A stretch of DNA of 64,000 nucleotides from Halieaceae bacterium (GCA_028280635.1 JANQLM010000063.1:144015-208014), one strand, 5' to 3'. Positions 54,882 through 63,835 are shown, counted from the stretch's first letter. Numbers and translations: made by a program. Notes: generated by a model from the sequence alone, not told the origin.

Positions 54882-55148
54882 GTGAATAGGGCCCCCCACA
54901 TGGCCACACAAGAGAAAAGAAAAGGCATGGCGCCGGTGCCGATCAACCTTGATCGCTACCTGACACCTGCGCAGGTCAGCGGTCTGGACCGGGCCCTCAA
55001 GTTCGGTTGGTCGGTGAAGTTTGTACGTCGCCCCACGATTGTTCTGGAGTACGAGGATGGTTCAATCCTTGGTGTACTCGAAGAAGATGGGACGCTTAAC
55101 AAGAATCACAACATCCGCGAGCGCACCCGCCCCGCCGCCAACGACTAG
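54882..55148 (+). CDS. Small conserved protein, unknown function
   Basis: An 88-aa (GTG 54882) or 82-aa (ATG 54900) protein; both starts have a plausible site (GGAG and AGGG). Body: VPINLDRYLTPAQVSGLDRA, then LKFGWSVKFVRRPTIVLEYE, then a C-terminal DGTLNKNHNIRERTR. No family recognised. A strong terminator follows 22 bp after the stop, which supports it being expressed. Confidence 0.65.
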   Translation: MNRAPHMATQEKRKGMAPVPINLDRYLTPAQVSGLDRALKFGWSVKFVRRPTIVLEYEDGSILGVLEEDGTLNKNHNIRERTRPAAND

Positions 55149-55170
55149 GGTGTACTGGAAGATCATGGCC

Positions 55171-55199
55171 GCTGGCGCGAAAGCGCCAGCAGTTTTTTA
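55171..55199 (+). terminator. Rho-independent terminator
   Basis: GCTGGCGC-GAAA-GCGCCAGC: an 8-bp perfect stem with a GAAA tetraloop, followed by AGTTTTTT. It ends transcription of the small gene and probably the yghU group. Confidence 0.92.
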
Positions 55200-55274
55200 T
55201 TGCCCCTGGAAACTCCCTTGCTGCTGGAGATGAGCAAGCGTGCTGATAGCCCCCTGCTTGTCGGCAGGCTTCAA

Positions 55275-57188
55275 TCAGTGTCCGCGCGGCGCTTCTTGCA
55301 GGTGTGCAACCAACGCCTCCGCGGTCATTGGGCGCGCGAGGAAGTAACCCTGCACACTGTCACAGCCGATGCGCTTGAGGTACTTCAGCTGTTGCGCAGT
55401 TTCCACGCCTTCCGCAATCACCTGTAATTCGTAGAGCTCCGCCAGCTTCTTCAGCATGCCGGCCATTTTCCGGTGGGTCTTGTCCCCTGTGAAGATCTGC
55501 TGAACGAAACTGCGGTCGATCTTGAGTGTACTCACGGGGTAGTTCATCAACTGGTTGAAAGCCGTGTACCCGGTGCCAAAATCATCGAGGCAAATCGAAA
55601 CGCCCGTGTCGCGGATCTGATGAAGTGTGCGCAGGCTCAGTTCGTCACCCGTAATCAGCGCTGTCTCGGTAATCTCGATCTCGATGTCTCCGGGAGACAC
55701 AGCATGCTCGGCGAGGCTGGCCGCAAGCGTTACCGGCAGCTCCGGGTTATGTAATTCCACGGCTGACACGTTGATGCTCATCTTGCCGGTGAATGCAGCG
55801 TCGTCGCGGAGCCTGCGCTGCATGCCGATCGCATGGTGCATGACCCATTCGTCTATTGATCGAATCTGGCCGCTGGCCTCGGCGATGGGGATGAACCGCC
55901 CCGGGCCAGTCTTCATCAGCAGTGGGTGCGTGGAGCGTATCAAGGCCTCGACCGCCACAATTTCCAGGGAGTTGCTGGCAAAGATCGGCATGTATTGCAG
56001 TTGCAGCAGGTTCTCTGCCAGCGCCACCTGCAGGGCCTGCTCTATGTTACGGCGCTCTGAGACAGCCTCGGCGATGCTCTTCGAGAAAAAGCTCATGGTG
56101 TTCTTCCCTGTCTGCTTCGCATGGTACATAGCCGAATCGGCCTGGTTCAGCAGGGTCTCGGCATCCAAGTTGTCGCTCTCGCTGAAGGTGATGCCAATGC
56201 TGGCGCTGATGGGGTGCGTAATACCGTCGACGCTAAATCCATTTTCGAAGAGCTCCAGGATACGCTGAGCGACCTGTGCTGCATCCGCAGGCTCGCGCAA
56301 GTTGTGCAGGGTGACAACAAACTCATCACCCGCCAGCCTGGCAACATCCTCATCGGCATACAGCCGCGTGGTGCCATCCTGCGGTCGCACGCAGTTTGCG
56401 AGGCGGTTGCCGAATTCGACCAGCACCCGATCACCCTGCCGATGGCCGCAGCGATCGTTGATCTGCTTGAAATTGTCGAGGTCGATATAGAGCACGGCCA
56501 GGCTGCGAGCGTCTTTCCGGGCTCGCTCCAGCACCTTGCTCAGCCATCTGAGGTAACTGGGGCGATTGGCGAGCCCGGTCAGGCTGTCGTAATAGGCCAG
56601 CCGATGTATGTCTTCCTCGTGTAGCTCCAGAAGCAGCTTGCTGGCCCGTTCCGTCCGGTACACGGCGACCAGCACGATGCAGGCCATCCCGGAGAGCGAA
56701 AGCAGCAGGCGCAGCCCCGAGTTTTCGGCGAACGGAGTATCAAGTAGGGACAGGCCCCCCATGACCTGGGCTGCCAGCGTCAGTGCCACCAGCAGCACCG
56801 CTGAGGTGAGTGCGTGGGCGAAGCGGTTGATCAGCAGGCTGATGCACAGCACCGGGAACAGCCAGTAGGGTTCGAAACCTTCTGTCATACCGCGGTACAG
56901 CAGTACCACACAGATACCGCCGAGAGTGGTGTTGAGGACTGTGAGAGGGATGGAGTAACTGGTTCGCTTGTACAGGTAAACCAGGTTGGCGGCACAGAAG
57001 GCGGCGCAGAGTACGTAAAAGGAGCCGAGTCGTGATTCGTCAATGCTGAAGTGGGCCACACCGTACACTGACAACAAGACGAAGCCGAACAGGCTGACGC
57101 TGGCGAGAATCAACCGCCGTTTATTGGCTTCGACTTCAACGAGGTGCCCGAGCTCTCTCAGCGGGGACAGCGTGGGTTGCTGGATCAT
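55275..57188 (-). CDS. Membrane GGDEF-EAL cyclic-di-GMP protein
   Basis: A 637-aa protein: about six hydrophobic segments (25-185), a GGDEF domain (~200-365) and an EAL domain (~375-630). The cyclase motif is AGDEF (RLAGDEFVV), a variant usually still active; DNFKQINDRCGHRQGD is conserved. The phosphodiesterase motifs are intact: EALIRS, CLDDFGTGY, AEGVET, QGYFLARP. It can therefore break down, and may also make, c-di-GMP. The sensor part is a plain membrane domain with no recognised ligand site. Confidence 0.9.
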   Translation of the reverse strand: MIQQPTLSPLRELGHLVEVEANKRRLILASVSLFGFVLLSVYGVAHFSIDESRLGSFYVLCAAFCAANLVYLYKRTSYSIPLTVLNTTLGGICVVLLYRGMTEGFEPYWLFPVLCISLLINRFAHALTSAVLLVALTLAAQVMGGLSLLDTPFAENSGLRLLLSLSGMACIVLVAVYRTERASKLLLELHEEDIHRLAYYDSLTGLANRPSYLRWLSKVLERARKDARSLAVLYIDLDNFKQINDRCGHRQGDRVLVEFGNRLANCVRPQDGTTRLYADEDVARLAGDEFVVTLHNLREPADAAQVAQRILELFENGFSVDGITHPISASIGITFSESDNLDAETLLNQADSAMYHAKQTGKNTMSFFSKSIAEAVSERRNIEQALQVALAENLLQLQYMPIFASNSLEIVAVEALIRSTHPLLMKTGPGRFIPIAEASGQIRSIDEWVMHHAIGMQRRLRDDAAFTGKMSINVSAVELHNPELPVTLAASLAEHAVSPGDIEIEITETALITGDELSLRTLHQIRDTGVSICLDDFGTGYTAFNQLMNYPVSTLKIDRSFVQQIFTGDKTHRKMAGMLKKLAELYELQVIAEGVETAQQLKYLKRIGCDSVQGYFLARPMTAEALVAHLQEAPRGH

Positions 57189-57285
57189 AGCGGGTGCCTG
57201 CTCGCCTGCATTATTTGTTGTCGTATCACCACTTAGTGCCCGGCTTGCAGGTCGAGCACCACGGTGAGCGGCTCAGGAGGTCTAG

Positions 57286-57354
57286 ATGATATTAGGTATT
57301 GGCAGCGGAAGACACCAAATCTGGGCATCTACGGCCAGATATGATCCGGGGTAA
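57286..57354 (+). CDS. Possible 22-codon small ORF with a perfect ribosome-binding site
   Basis: ATG at 57286 follows AGGAGG with a 5-bp spacer and reads MILGIGSGRHQIWASTARYD plus PG before TAA. It lies in the 221-bp gap between the GGDEF-EAL gene (minus) and the DUF3127 gene (minus). The product is not recognisable; only the start signal supports it. Confidence 0.25.
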   Translation: MILGIGSGRHQIWASTARYDPG

Positions 57355-57409
57355 TGCAGGCTTCCTGCCAGCCAATGTCTCACCAGGCCTGCCATCGGCT
57401 GCGTTGTGG

Positions 57410-57754
57410 CTAAAAGGGTATATCGTCGTCGTAGGCGTCAGCCGGTGGCGTGTCCTGGGGGGGTGCTGATGCGTCCATCGCTGCCTCGTCCCCCGTCAAA
57501 ACCTTCCAGCCCTGCAGGTTATTGAAGTATCGGCCGTTGTACTCGCGGCCGCGAATGTCGAAGCTGACGGTCACATTTTGGCCTGGCTGCAGGTTGTCCA
57601 GCAGCGCTACCTTGTCCTGCACGAATTCCAGGTTGATCTCCTGGGGATACTTGCCGTCCTCGACGATGACCACCATCTCCCGCTTGGTGAAGCCGCTGTC
57701 GAAGGTTTTAGGTTCCTGGAGAAGCTTTATTTTGCCGGTGAGTTCGTAGGCCAC
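57410..57754 (-). CDS. DUF3127 protein with an SSB-type C-terminal tail
   Basis: A 114-aa protein. Residues 1-87 form a DUF3127 domain (AYELTGKIKLL, then VTVSFDIRGREYNGRYFNNL, then QGWKVL), a beta-rich fold that looks OB-like. A Pro/Ala-rich linker (88-107) follows, then DDDIPF at the extreme C-terminus, the same six residues that end E. coli SSB. In SSB this tip recruits RecQ, PriA, ExoI, RecO and the polymerase chi subunit. GTG 57754 gives the family-typical start; an in-frame start at 57823 adds 23 unrelated residues. Confidence 0.75.
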   Translation of the reverse strand: MAYELTGKIKLLQEPKTFDSGFTKREMVVIVEDGKYPQEINLEFVQDKVALLDNLQPGQNVTVSFDIRGREYNGRYFNNLQGWKVLTGDEAAMDASAPPQDTPPADAYDDDIPF

Positions 57755-57973
57755 AGAGTGAAGTTCCGTTCTTGGTGAATTGATCGATAGGGTAAAGCAA
57801 TCGTCCTTGATGCGCAGCAACATGTGCCGCCGAGCAAGGTCTGCCCAGTAGTCCAGTATCAGGCTTGTGCGTGGTTACGACGGTATAAAGCCCCCAGCTT
57901 TCAGCCGTGTTTCCGCCAGCTTCTATCCGCTAGACTCTAGGATTCCTGCTAGTGCCAACAGGGAGCAGAAGCG

Positions 57974-58552
57974 GTGAAGTTACGTGTGTTTGTGATGGGT
58001 CTGGCTCTACTGGTTTCTTCCGTTTCGTCGGCGGGAATCAATATCACGAAGGATGAGGTGCTCGACGCCCAGAAGCGCTGGGGAGACGGCATTGTACGTA
58101 TTGGTAAGGTGAAGAGCGCCGGGGGCGACTACGTGCGGGAGGCGCTGGCGCATATCGAGACCATATACGACTATGAAGATGGCCAGGTGCTCTTCAAGCC
58201 GACCCTGGCCAGCGATGTTCCGCATCGTCCAACCATTGGTGGCGCCTTAAGCTATTTTGTTGGTTACGACTCGGCGCTGCGCTTTCTAGAGGGATTGACG
58301 GCTGAGGAACGGGCGGAGCTGCAGATCTACAAAGAAGACGGTGGCTTTGCCACCAAGCCCTGGACTCGCGTTCGTTTCGAAAACGAAGGCATGGTGCTCT
58401 ACGGAACAACGGCTGATGTCATGGGTAACTACTATTTCACTGATCTCGAAGGCCGGGAAACAAAAGTGCATTTCACACTGGGCTTTGTTAAGCGCGGTGG
58501 CGAGGTGCGCATCTACGTCCAGGAGAGCAACCTGCCATTCCAGCCCGAATAG
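57974..58552 (+). CDS. Secreted protein of unknown function
   Basis: A 192-aa protein with a signal peptide (MKLRVFVMGLALLVSSVSSA) and a mixed alpha/beta body (TIYDYEDGQVLFKPTLASDV, then VRFENEGMVLYGTTADVMGN). It has no cysteine and no catalytic motif I recognise; the body resembles SnoaL-like or NTF2-like periplasmic proteins. The start is GTG with GGGAG upstream. Confidence 0.7.
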   Translation: MKLRVFVMGLALLVSSVSSAGINITKDEVLDAQKRWGDGIVRIGKVKSAGGDYVREALAHIETIYDYEDGQVLFKPTLASDVPHRPTIGGALSYFVGYDSALRFLEGLTAEERAELQIYKEDGGFATKPWTRVRFENEGMVLYGTTADVMGNYYFTDLEGRETKVHFTLGFVKRGGEVRIYVQESNLPFQPE

Positions 58553-58607
58553 GCCAGATACAGCATTACGCAGGGTTGGTGTGTCCCGACTGCATGCAGT
58601 TCCCTAT

Positions 58608-58817
58608 TCAGTAGCAGGAGTTTGGTGACAACTCCGGATTGATCTCTCCGGCGACCTCGTCTGGATCGATGCCGCTGTCAAAAAGCGCCGCGCGCACCGT
58701 CTCTATGTGCTCCAGGACGGCAGCGTAGCGATCTCCGTACTCATGTCGCGTCACCTCAATGGCCTGCGGCATGTAGGTATAGGCGATCTTGAGAGCATGC
58801 AGTTGGTCATCGGTCAT
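58608..58817 (-). CDS. Small hypothetical protein
   Basis: A 69-aa helical, acidic protein (MTDDQLHALKIAYTYMPQAI) with an AGAGGAAA site about 10 bp before the ATG. It follows the M17 aminopeptidase gene on the same strand with a 97-bp gap. No family recognised. Confidence 0.55.
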   Translation of the reverse strand: MTDDQLHALKIAYTYMPQAIEVTRHEYGDRYAAVLEHIETVRAALFDSGIDPDEVAGEINPELSPNSCY

Positions 58818-58914
58818 AACGCGCGTTTCCTCTGCTTTGGTCGTTCATCTTCCTGAGTCTCAGGGACGGACAGGCATCGTGCAACACCGGGAGCAGTCGA
58901 GATCCAGTGGAGAA

Positions 58915-60279
58915 TCATGCGCCGGGGCCATATCGTTTGGCGAGATACTGGTAGACAGCCCGTAAACTCATGGGCTCGCCGCCCTCCGGACGGCCCGGAC
59001 GGGAGCGGATGTTGAACGCCATGATGTCGAAGTGAACCCAGTCGACACCATTCACAAACTTTTTGAGAAAGAGTGCTGCGGTGGTGGCGCCTGCGTAGCC
59101 GCTCACCGAACAATTTAACACGTCGGCAACGTTGCTCTTTATCATGTGTTCGTAGTCTTCATGGATCGGCATACGCCAGACGGCATCGTCTACTGATTCA
59201 CCATGGGCATGCAGCGTCTGGGCCACCTCATCCGACGTTGAAAACATCGCGGAAATCTCGGTTCCTACTGCAATGCGCGCGGCGCCTGTTAACGTGGCGA
59301 AGTCAATAATCAGTTCGGGGTCGTCCTCGGACGCCAGGGCCAGGGCATCACAAAGCAGCAGGCGGCCTTCGGCATCGGTATTGTCGATTTCTACGGTCAG
59401 TCCCTTGAGGGTGGTTATTACGTCGCCTGGTCGGAAAGCATTTCCAGAGATAGCGTTCTCCGCTGCGGGAATGAGCAGGCGTAGCCGCACAGGTAGCTCC
59501 GTCGCCATGATCAGGTACGCGAGCCCGATAGCGATAGCGGCCCCGCCCATATCCTTCTTCATCTGGCGCATGCCGGAGGCCGGTTTGATGTCCAGGCCGC
59601 CGCTGTCGAAGGTAACCCCTTTGCCCACCAGGGTAATTTTTGGATGGCCAGGGTCACCCCAGGTCATGTCCGCCAGTACAGGAGGGGCGTCCGCGGCACG
59701 TCCCACGGTGTGTATGGTGCGCGCGCCGAGCTCCAGTAGTTCATCGCCAACGTGAACTCTGAGATTTGCTTTGAAGGTCTTCGCCATCCGGTTGATTTCC
59801 TCGGACAGGTCCGATGGCTTCATATCCTCTGCGGGCGTATTGATCAGATCGCGACCCAGAGCGACGGCGTCAGCTGCATGCCTGGTGTCACTAGCGGTGT
59901 TGGCGAATAGGCGTGCGGGCTTTCTGCTGGCTGGTTTGTAGCGATCGAACTGGTATGCCCCCAATGCCCAACCCAAGACCTGAATGCTGCTGACACTGCT
60001 CTCAAGATGATAGTCACCTTCAGGCAAGGACATCGGTAGGTGACCCAGGGTGGCGAGATCGGCCTTGCCATTCCAGCCACATACCACTTTGGCGATGCCG
60101 TCCTGTTCGAGCCAGGCTGATTGCCCGGGTTTGGCGGTGAAGGACTGACGCAGCAGCCAGGCACGGTCTCCCGCTGACAGGAAGCCTTGCCACTCCTCGA
60201 ACTCGTCGGTTGGAACCAGAACAATAGGTATGCTGTTTTCGCCAGGTGTGTAGAGTAGAACGTCAGACAATGTGCCCAT
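58915..60279 (-). CDS. M17 leucyl aminopeptidase family protein
   Basis: A 454-aa cytoplasmic metallo-aminopeptidase. LVGKGVTFDSGGLDIKP and the signature NTDAEGRLLLCDALALA carry the two-zinc site and catalytic residues. The N-terminal half is shorter and more divergent than in PepA (503 aa), as in the PepB-like group. It hydrolyses N-terminal residues from peptides. 87 bp after the FMN dehydrogenase gene on the same strand. Confidence 0.9.
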   Translation of the reverse strand: MGTLSDVLLYTPGENSIPIVLVPTDEFEEWQGFLSAGDRAWLLRQSFTAKPGQSAWLEQDGIAKVVCGWNGKADLATLGHLPMSLPEGDYHLESSVSSIQVLGWALGAYQFDRYKPASRKPARLFANTASDTRHAADAVALGRDLINTPAEDMKPSDLSEEINRMAKTFKANLRVHVGDELLELGARTIHTVGRAADAPPVLADMTWGDPGHPKITLVGKGVTFDSGGLDIKPASGMRQMKKDMGGAAIAIGLAYLIMATELPVRLRLLIPAAENAISGNAFRPGDVITTLKGLTVEIDNTDAEGRLLLCDALALASEDDPELIIDFATLTGAARIAVGTEISAMFSTSDEVAQTLHAHGESVDDAVWRMPIHEDYEHMIKSNVADVLNCSVSGYAGATTAALFLKKFVNGVDWVHFDIMAFNIRSRPGRPEGGEPMSLRAVYQYLAKRYGPGA

Positions 60280-60366
60280 GCTTTCTCGTGTTTGTCGTAG
60301 TGCGAATGCCAGGATAGAGAGAATGGTCTTTCAACGCGGGAGGCATGCCTCCGGCGGCGAAAGCCC

Positions 60367-61515
60367 TTAGCGAAAGCGAAGGTTCTCCCTGCTCAATTGG
60401 TCTAGTGAGGTCACACCCATGAGTTTCATGTCCCTCTCGATCTCGGTGCGGAGATTCTCGAGTGCCCGGTCGACCCCCGCCTCGCCGGCGGCAGCGAGCG
60501 CATACAGGTAGAAGCGGCCCCCAGAACAAGCCTTGGCGCCCAGGGAAAGAGCCTTGAGTATATGCGTCCCGCGTCGAATACCGCCCTCGCAGATCACATC
60601 TACCTGGTCGCCAACAGCGTCACAGATCTCGGCCAGTTGATCGAATGGGCTGCGAGAGCCATCCAGCTGACGGCCGCCGTGATTGGACACCATTATCCCG
60701 GTACACCCGATGTCGACCGCCCGTTTGGCATCCTCCACGCTCATGATGCCTTTTAGCGCGAACTGCCCGTTCCATTGGGCGCAGAGTTTCTCTGCGTCAT
60801 TCCAGTTCATCGATTGATCCAGCATTGTCGAAAAATACTCGCCCACAGAAACAGCGACGTTGGTTCCCTCAGATACGTAGCCCGATAGGTGAGGCATATC
60901 GAACTTCTCCCTGGTCAGGAAATTCCATGCCCACGCCGGATGGGTGGCAAAGCTGAGCAGTGACTGCAAATTCAAGCTCGGCGGGGAGGTGAATCCCGTA
61001 CGAAGGTCTCGTTCACGGTTGCCGCCAGTGATGGTATCTACCGTCAATGCGAGTACATCAAAACTCGCCGCCCGGGCGCGTTCGAGCAGGGCATCGTTTA
61101 GGCCGCGGTCCTTGTGGAAATAGAACTGGAACATCTTCGGTGAATCAGTGATGGCAGAGATCTCTTCAATGGTGACAGTCGCCAGTGAGGAGACGCCGAA
61201 CATGGTGCCGTGGTTTCTGGCCGCCCTCGCAACTGCGCGTTCGCCCTCGTAGTGGAAGAGGCGTTGCAGTGCCGTCGGCGCGCAGTAGATGGGCATTGCG
61301 AGTTTCTGACCCATGACTTCTACGGACATATCCACACTTTCAACGCCGGTGAGGACATTGGGGATCAGGTCGCAGTCATCGTAGGCCTCTGTGTTGCGCC
61401 GATAGGTGCGTTCATCGTCTGCGGCACCATCAATATAGTGGAAGATGGGGCCTGGCAGTCGCTGCTTCGCCAAGCTGCGAAAGTCTTGGAAATTGTGGCA
61501 GTTCTTTAATCTCAT
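60367..61515 (-). CDS. FMN-dependent 2-hydroxyacid dehydrogenase (LldD-like)
   Basis: A 382-aa TIM-barrel flavoprotein. PGPIFHYIDGAADDERTYRR, then GVSSLATVTIEEI, then FQFYFHKDRGL, then FALKGIMSVEDAKRAVDIGC and MVSNHGGRQLDGSRSPFDQL, which includes the catalytic His and Arg. It oxidises L-lactate, glycolate, mandelate or a similar acid; the substrate cannot be set from sequence alone. The start at 61515 (MRLKNCHNFQDF) removes 34 non-conserved residues. No strong ribosome-binding site. Confidence 0.88.
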   Translation of the reverse strand: MRLKNCHNFQDFRSLAKQRLPGPIFHYIDGAADDERTYRRNTEAYDDCDLIPNVLTGVESVDMSVEVMGQKLAMPIYCAPTALQRLFHYEGERAVARAARNHGTMFGVSSLATVTIEEISAITDSPKMFQFYFHKDRGLNDALLERARAASFDVLALTVDTITGGNRERDLRTGFTSPPSLNLQSLLSFATHPAWAWNFLTREKFDMPHLSGYVSEGTNVAVSVGEYFSTMLDQSMNWNDAEKLCAQWNGQFALKGIMSVEDAKRAVDIGCTGIMVSNHGGRQLDGSRSPFDQLAEICDAVGDQVDVICEGGIRRGTHILKALSLGAKACSGGRFYLYALAAAGEAGVDRALENLRTEIERDMKLMGVTSLDQLSRENLRFR

Positions 61516-61712
61516 AAGTTGCTCAGAAGCGCATCGATCTGATCGCTGGCTTGTCTTTGGGGCGGCGGATTCCTGGCTGCAAACTCCATCTGGCCCCGCT
61601 CGCGTTACCTCCTGCAAACAGTGGCAAGTGGTCGATACGGGTATATTGGCACCAGTGGACGAAGCACAGATAGCAACATTTTATCGTTTCCGCTATACCG
61701 GCATGCACTCGT

Positions 61713-62225
61713 CTATCTGTATTGCCCAGCGTGGAATGGGTCCGGCATCTGGAACCTGACGCCAAGTGAGTGCTCGACATCTTTAGGTAACAGCGCCGCA
61801 TCCAAAACGGTGGCCATGGTATCCAGATGGGCGACGTCGAAGGGGCTTTCACCTTCTTCCGAACGAAAATCAACAGTCGCAGCAACCGGCCGCGGCTCCA
61901 AGATGCCGGTGGACTTGATCAACAGGTAATCGAAACGCCCTGCTTCCGCGAGTTCTCTGACCTCAGCGAGAAGATCATCGCACAACGTGCAACAGATGCA
62001 GCCATTCGGCATCTCGACAAGCGCCTCGTCCGTGCGGATCGGTTCCGAGCCGGTGCGCATAAGGCTGGCGTCAATATTGACTTCGGACATGTCATTGAGG
62101 ATGACCGCCACCCGTCGGCCATCCCTGTTATTCAACACCCGGTTCAGCAGCGTTGTCTTACCGGCACCAAGAAAGCCGCAAAGAACGGTGACGGGTAGAC
62201 GATTGTCTGCGGCGGCTATCGGCAC
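61713..62225 (-). pseudogene. Truncated CobW/ZigA-type GTPase (COG0523)
   Basis: A 170-aa remnant of a metallochaperone GTPase normally 320-400 aa long. Walker A GFLGAGKT (17-24), [15 protein letters not shown] and the metal-binding NGCICC (Cys76, Cys78, Cys79) are intact, as is the [10 protein letters not shown] strand, where family members continue with switch and NKxD regions and a CobW_C domain. Here it runs into unrelated sequence and stops at 61713. No rest of the gene is found between 61516 and 61712. GTG start with AGGA upstream, so a short product may still be made. Confidence 0.75.
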
Positions 62226-62617
62226 AGATTATCCTGCAAGCAGGGCTAACCAGGGGGCTGATTGGAAAATGATACGTTGAAAGCGCCGCCGCTGCGACCA
62301 AAGCAGGCTCGGACGCTGACCCGAGGGTACGGTCAAGCCGGGCCAGGCGAGACGGGACCGGGTTTTCTGTCGCGGAAAGTGGTTAACCAACAGGAATAAG
62401 GCCACTACAATAGCGAGCTTTTCGTATCTGAGAGGGTGATTCATCCTATGTCAGGGTAGGCTATGTAGCTACCTTGGCTAGGCTTGGTGAGCACTCCTTT
62501 AGCGCAATGAGCGTGGGTGAAGGTATCGATATACGCGATGCTCCCGGTGCCGAAGGAATGAGAATCACACTTGGGAATCTCAGTTCCGGAAGCCGTGAAA
62601 GATTTGGGGATATTTAA
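62226..62617. other. 392-bp divergent intergenic region before the second CobW gene
   Basis: It separates two COG0523 genes. A minus-strand frame of 71 codons (62229-62444) starts with a hydrophobic stretch but lacks a ribosome-binding site. A bulged hairpin, GGAATGAGA (62555-62563) with TCTCAGTTCC (62578-62587), lies 30 bp before the plus-strand start. I tested it by eye against known riboswitch cores and found no match. No Zur-like palindrome was seen. Confidence 0.4.
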
Positions 62618-63538
62618 ATGGAAGCAATTGTCGTACTTGTTGGTTTTCTTGGCGCCGGGAAAACCACCTTATTGAAGCGTCTGGTGTCCAGCTACATTGA
62701 TGCGGGCTGGAATCCCTACGTGATTCTGAATGACTATGAGAATGCCCACCTCGATGCCCAGCAGTTGGATGATCGACTGGGCGCAGACGGTCTAACGCCC
62801 ATGGACGGCAACTGTGTTTGCTGCAGTGGCATTACCGAGTTGAGAGAGACCGTAAACCGGATTCCCGTGCGTGAAGAGGGCGTGACACTCATTGAGGCCA
62901 ACGGCACTGTGGACGCCTGTGACCTGATGGAGTTCCTGGGTGTCGGTATTGACGAGCGCTTTCTTCCTCCCGTACAGGTATCTGTTGTTGACGTGAAGAA
63001 CTGGCAGCGCCGGGGAGACTATTGCGAGCTTGAGGCGCACCAGGTGCGGGTATCTTCTCTGATCCTCCTTACTCACGTTGAAGACGCGCCGGAAGCCAGA
63101 ATCAGCGCCGTCACCGAGGATCTCAAACGGCTAAATCCCGGCGCCAGGATTCTGGGGACGGACGAGCTGGATGTTTTTGGCCTTCCCGAGTTGTCTCCGT
63201 CTGACAACGAATGGGCCAGGTATCAGCACGATAAAGCGCAGTGGGCCTCCTGTTCCGTTGATTTGCCTGGCTTGCCCACTATCGACTGTATTCTCGATAT
63301 CTGTAATTCCCTTCCCAAATCGCTGTTGCGAGTGAAAGGATTTACCAATATTGCGGGACAGAGCGTTGATACTTATTTCGAGCGATGTCCTGATGGTGAA
63401 GTGTCCATAAGAGACTTCAACGGAACGGCGCTGACGACCTCAAAGCTGCTCACCGTCGGGCAGGGTAGCGACCCTGAGTTGCTGAATAGAGTAATAGCTG
63501 AAAGCCTGAAATCTTCTGAATTGCGGGCGAGCCAGTAG
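62618..63538 (+). CDS. CobW-like (COG0523) P-loop protein upstream of hoxF
   Basis: A 306-aa protein. Walker A GFLGAGKT (9-16), VILNDYENAHLDAQQL, and NCVCC (Cys66, Cys68, Cys69) in place of the usual GCICC; LIEANGTVDACDL stands for Walker B. The guanine motif NKxD is not recognisable: the expected position reads LTHVED (151-156). The C-terminal domain is short. COG0523 proteins deliver Zn, Co or other metals or activate metalloenzymes. The gene ends 297 bp before hoxF on the same strand, so a role with the hydrogenase is possible but unproven. Confidence 0.8.
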   Translation: MEAIVVLVGFLGAGKTTLLKRLVSSYIDAGWNPYVILNDYENAHLDAQQLDDRLGADGLTPMDGNCVCCSGITELRETVNRIPVREEGVTLIEANGTVDACDLMEFLGVGIDERFLPPVQVSVVDVKNWQRRGDYCELEAHQVRVSSLILLTHVEDAPEARISAVTEDLKRLNPGARILGTDELDVFGLPELSPSDNEWARYQHDKAQWASCSVDLPGLPTIDCILDICNSLPKSLLRVKGFTNIAGQSVDTYFERCPDGEVSIRDFNGTALTTSKLLTVGQGSDPELLNRVIAESLKSSELRASQ

Positions 63539-63835
63539 CGAGAAATTCCTGGCGTCTTGCTCTGATGCTTGATTGACCTGTCTATGGATGGAACCCGCGC
63601 GAGGAGGTGCCCCGGCTCGCTCCTGGCGACCCAAAGCCGTTCAGTCAGGGCCGGCGTGGCCGCATGCCAGGCGCCACAGGCCGAAATTTGGGAAAGGTGA
63701 TTGCGGGAGATCATGTTTTTGCTCGGTCGACGGTGAAATGATGAGACGGCTCTGCTAAATCTGTGACTGGCGGAGCGCGGGAGAGCGGTCAAAGTTGCCA
63801 GCGTGTGGCGACTACTGCGCTGCAAGGGTTAGCCA

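Noticed and set aside
62229..62444. Minus-strand 71-codon frame with a hydrophobic start (MNHPLRYEKLAIVVALFLLV)
   Set aside because: No ribosome-binding site, and the C-terminal half is Arg/Pro-rich without family likeness. It could be a remnant, but evidence is too thin.
62531..62617. Possible riboswitch before the second CobW gene
   Set aside because: A hairpin is present, but the conserved cores of cobalamin, NiCo, glycine, TPP and guanidine riboswitches are not found by eye.
63807..63822. GG-N10-GC spacing resembling a sigma-54 -24/-12 promoter before hoxF
   Set aside because: It matches TGGCAC-N5-TTGC poorly, such spacing is frequent in GC-rich DNA, and transcription would start at about the start codon, leaving no room for the ribosome-binding site.
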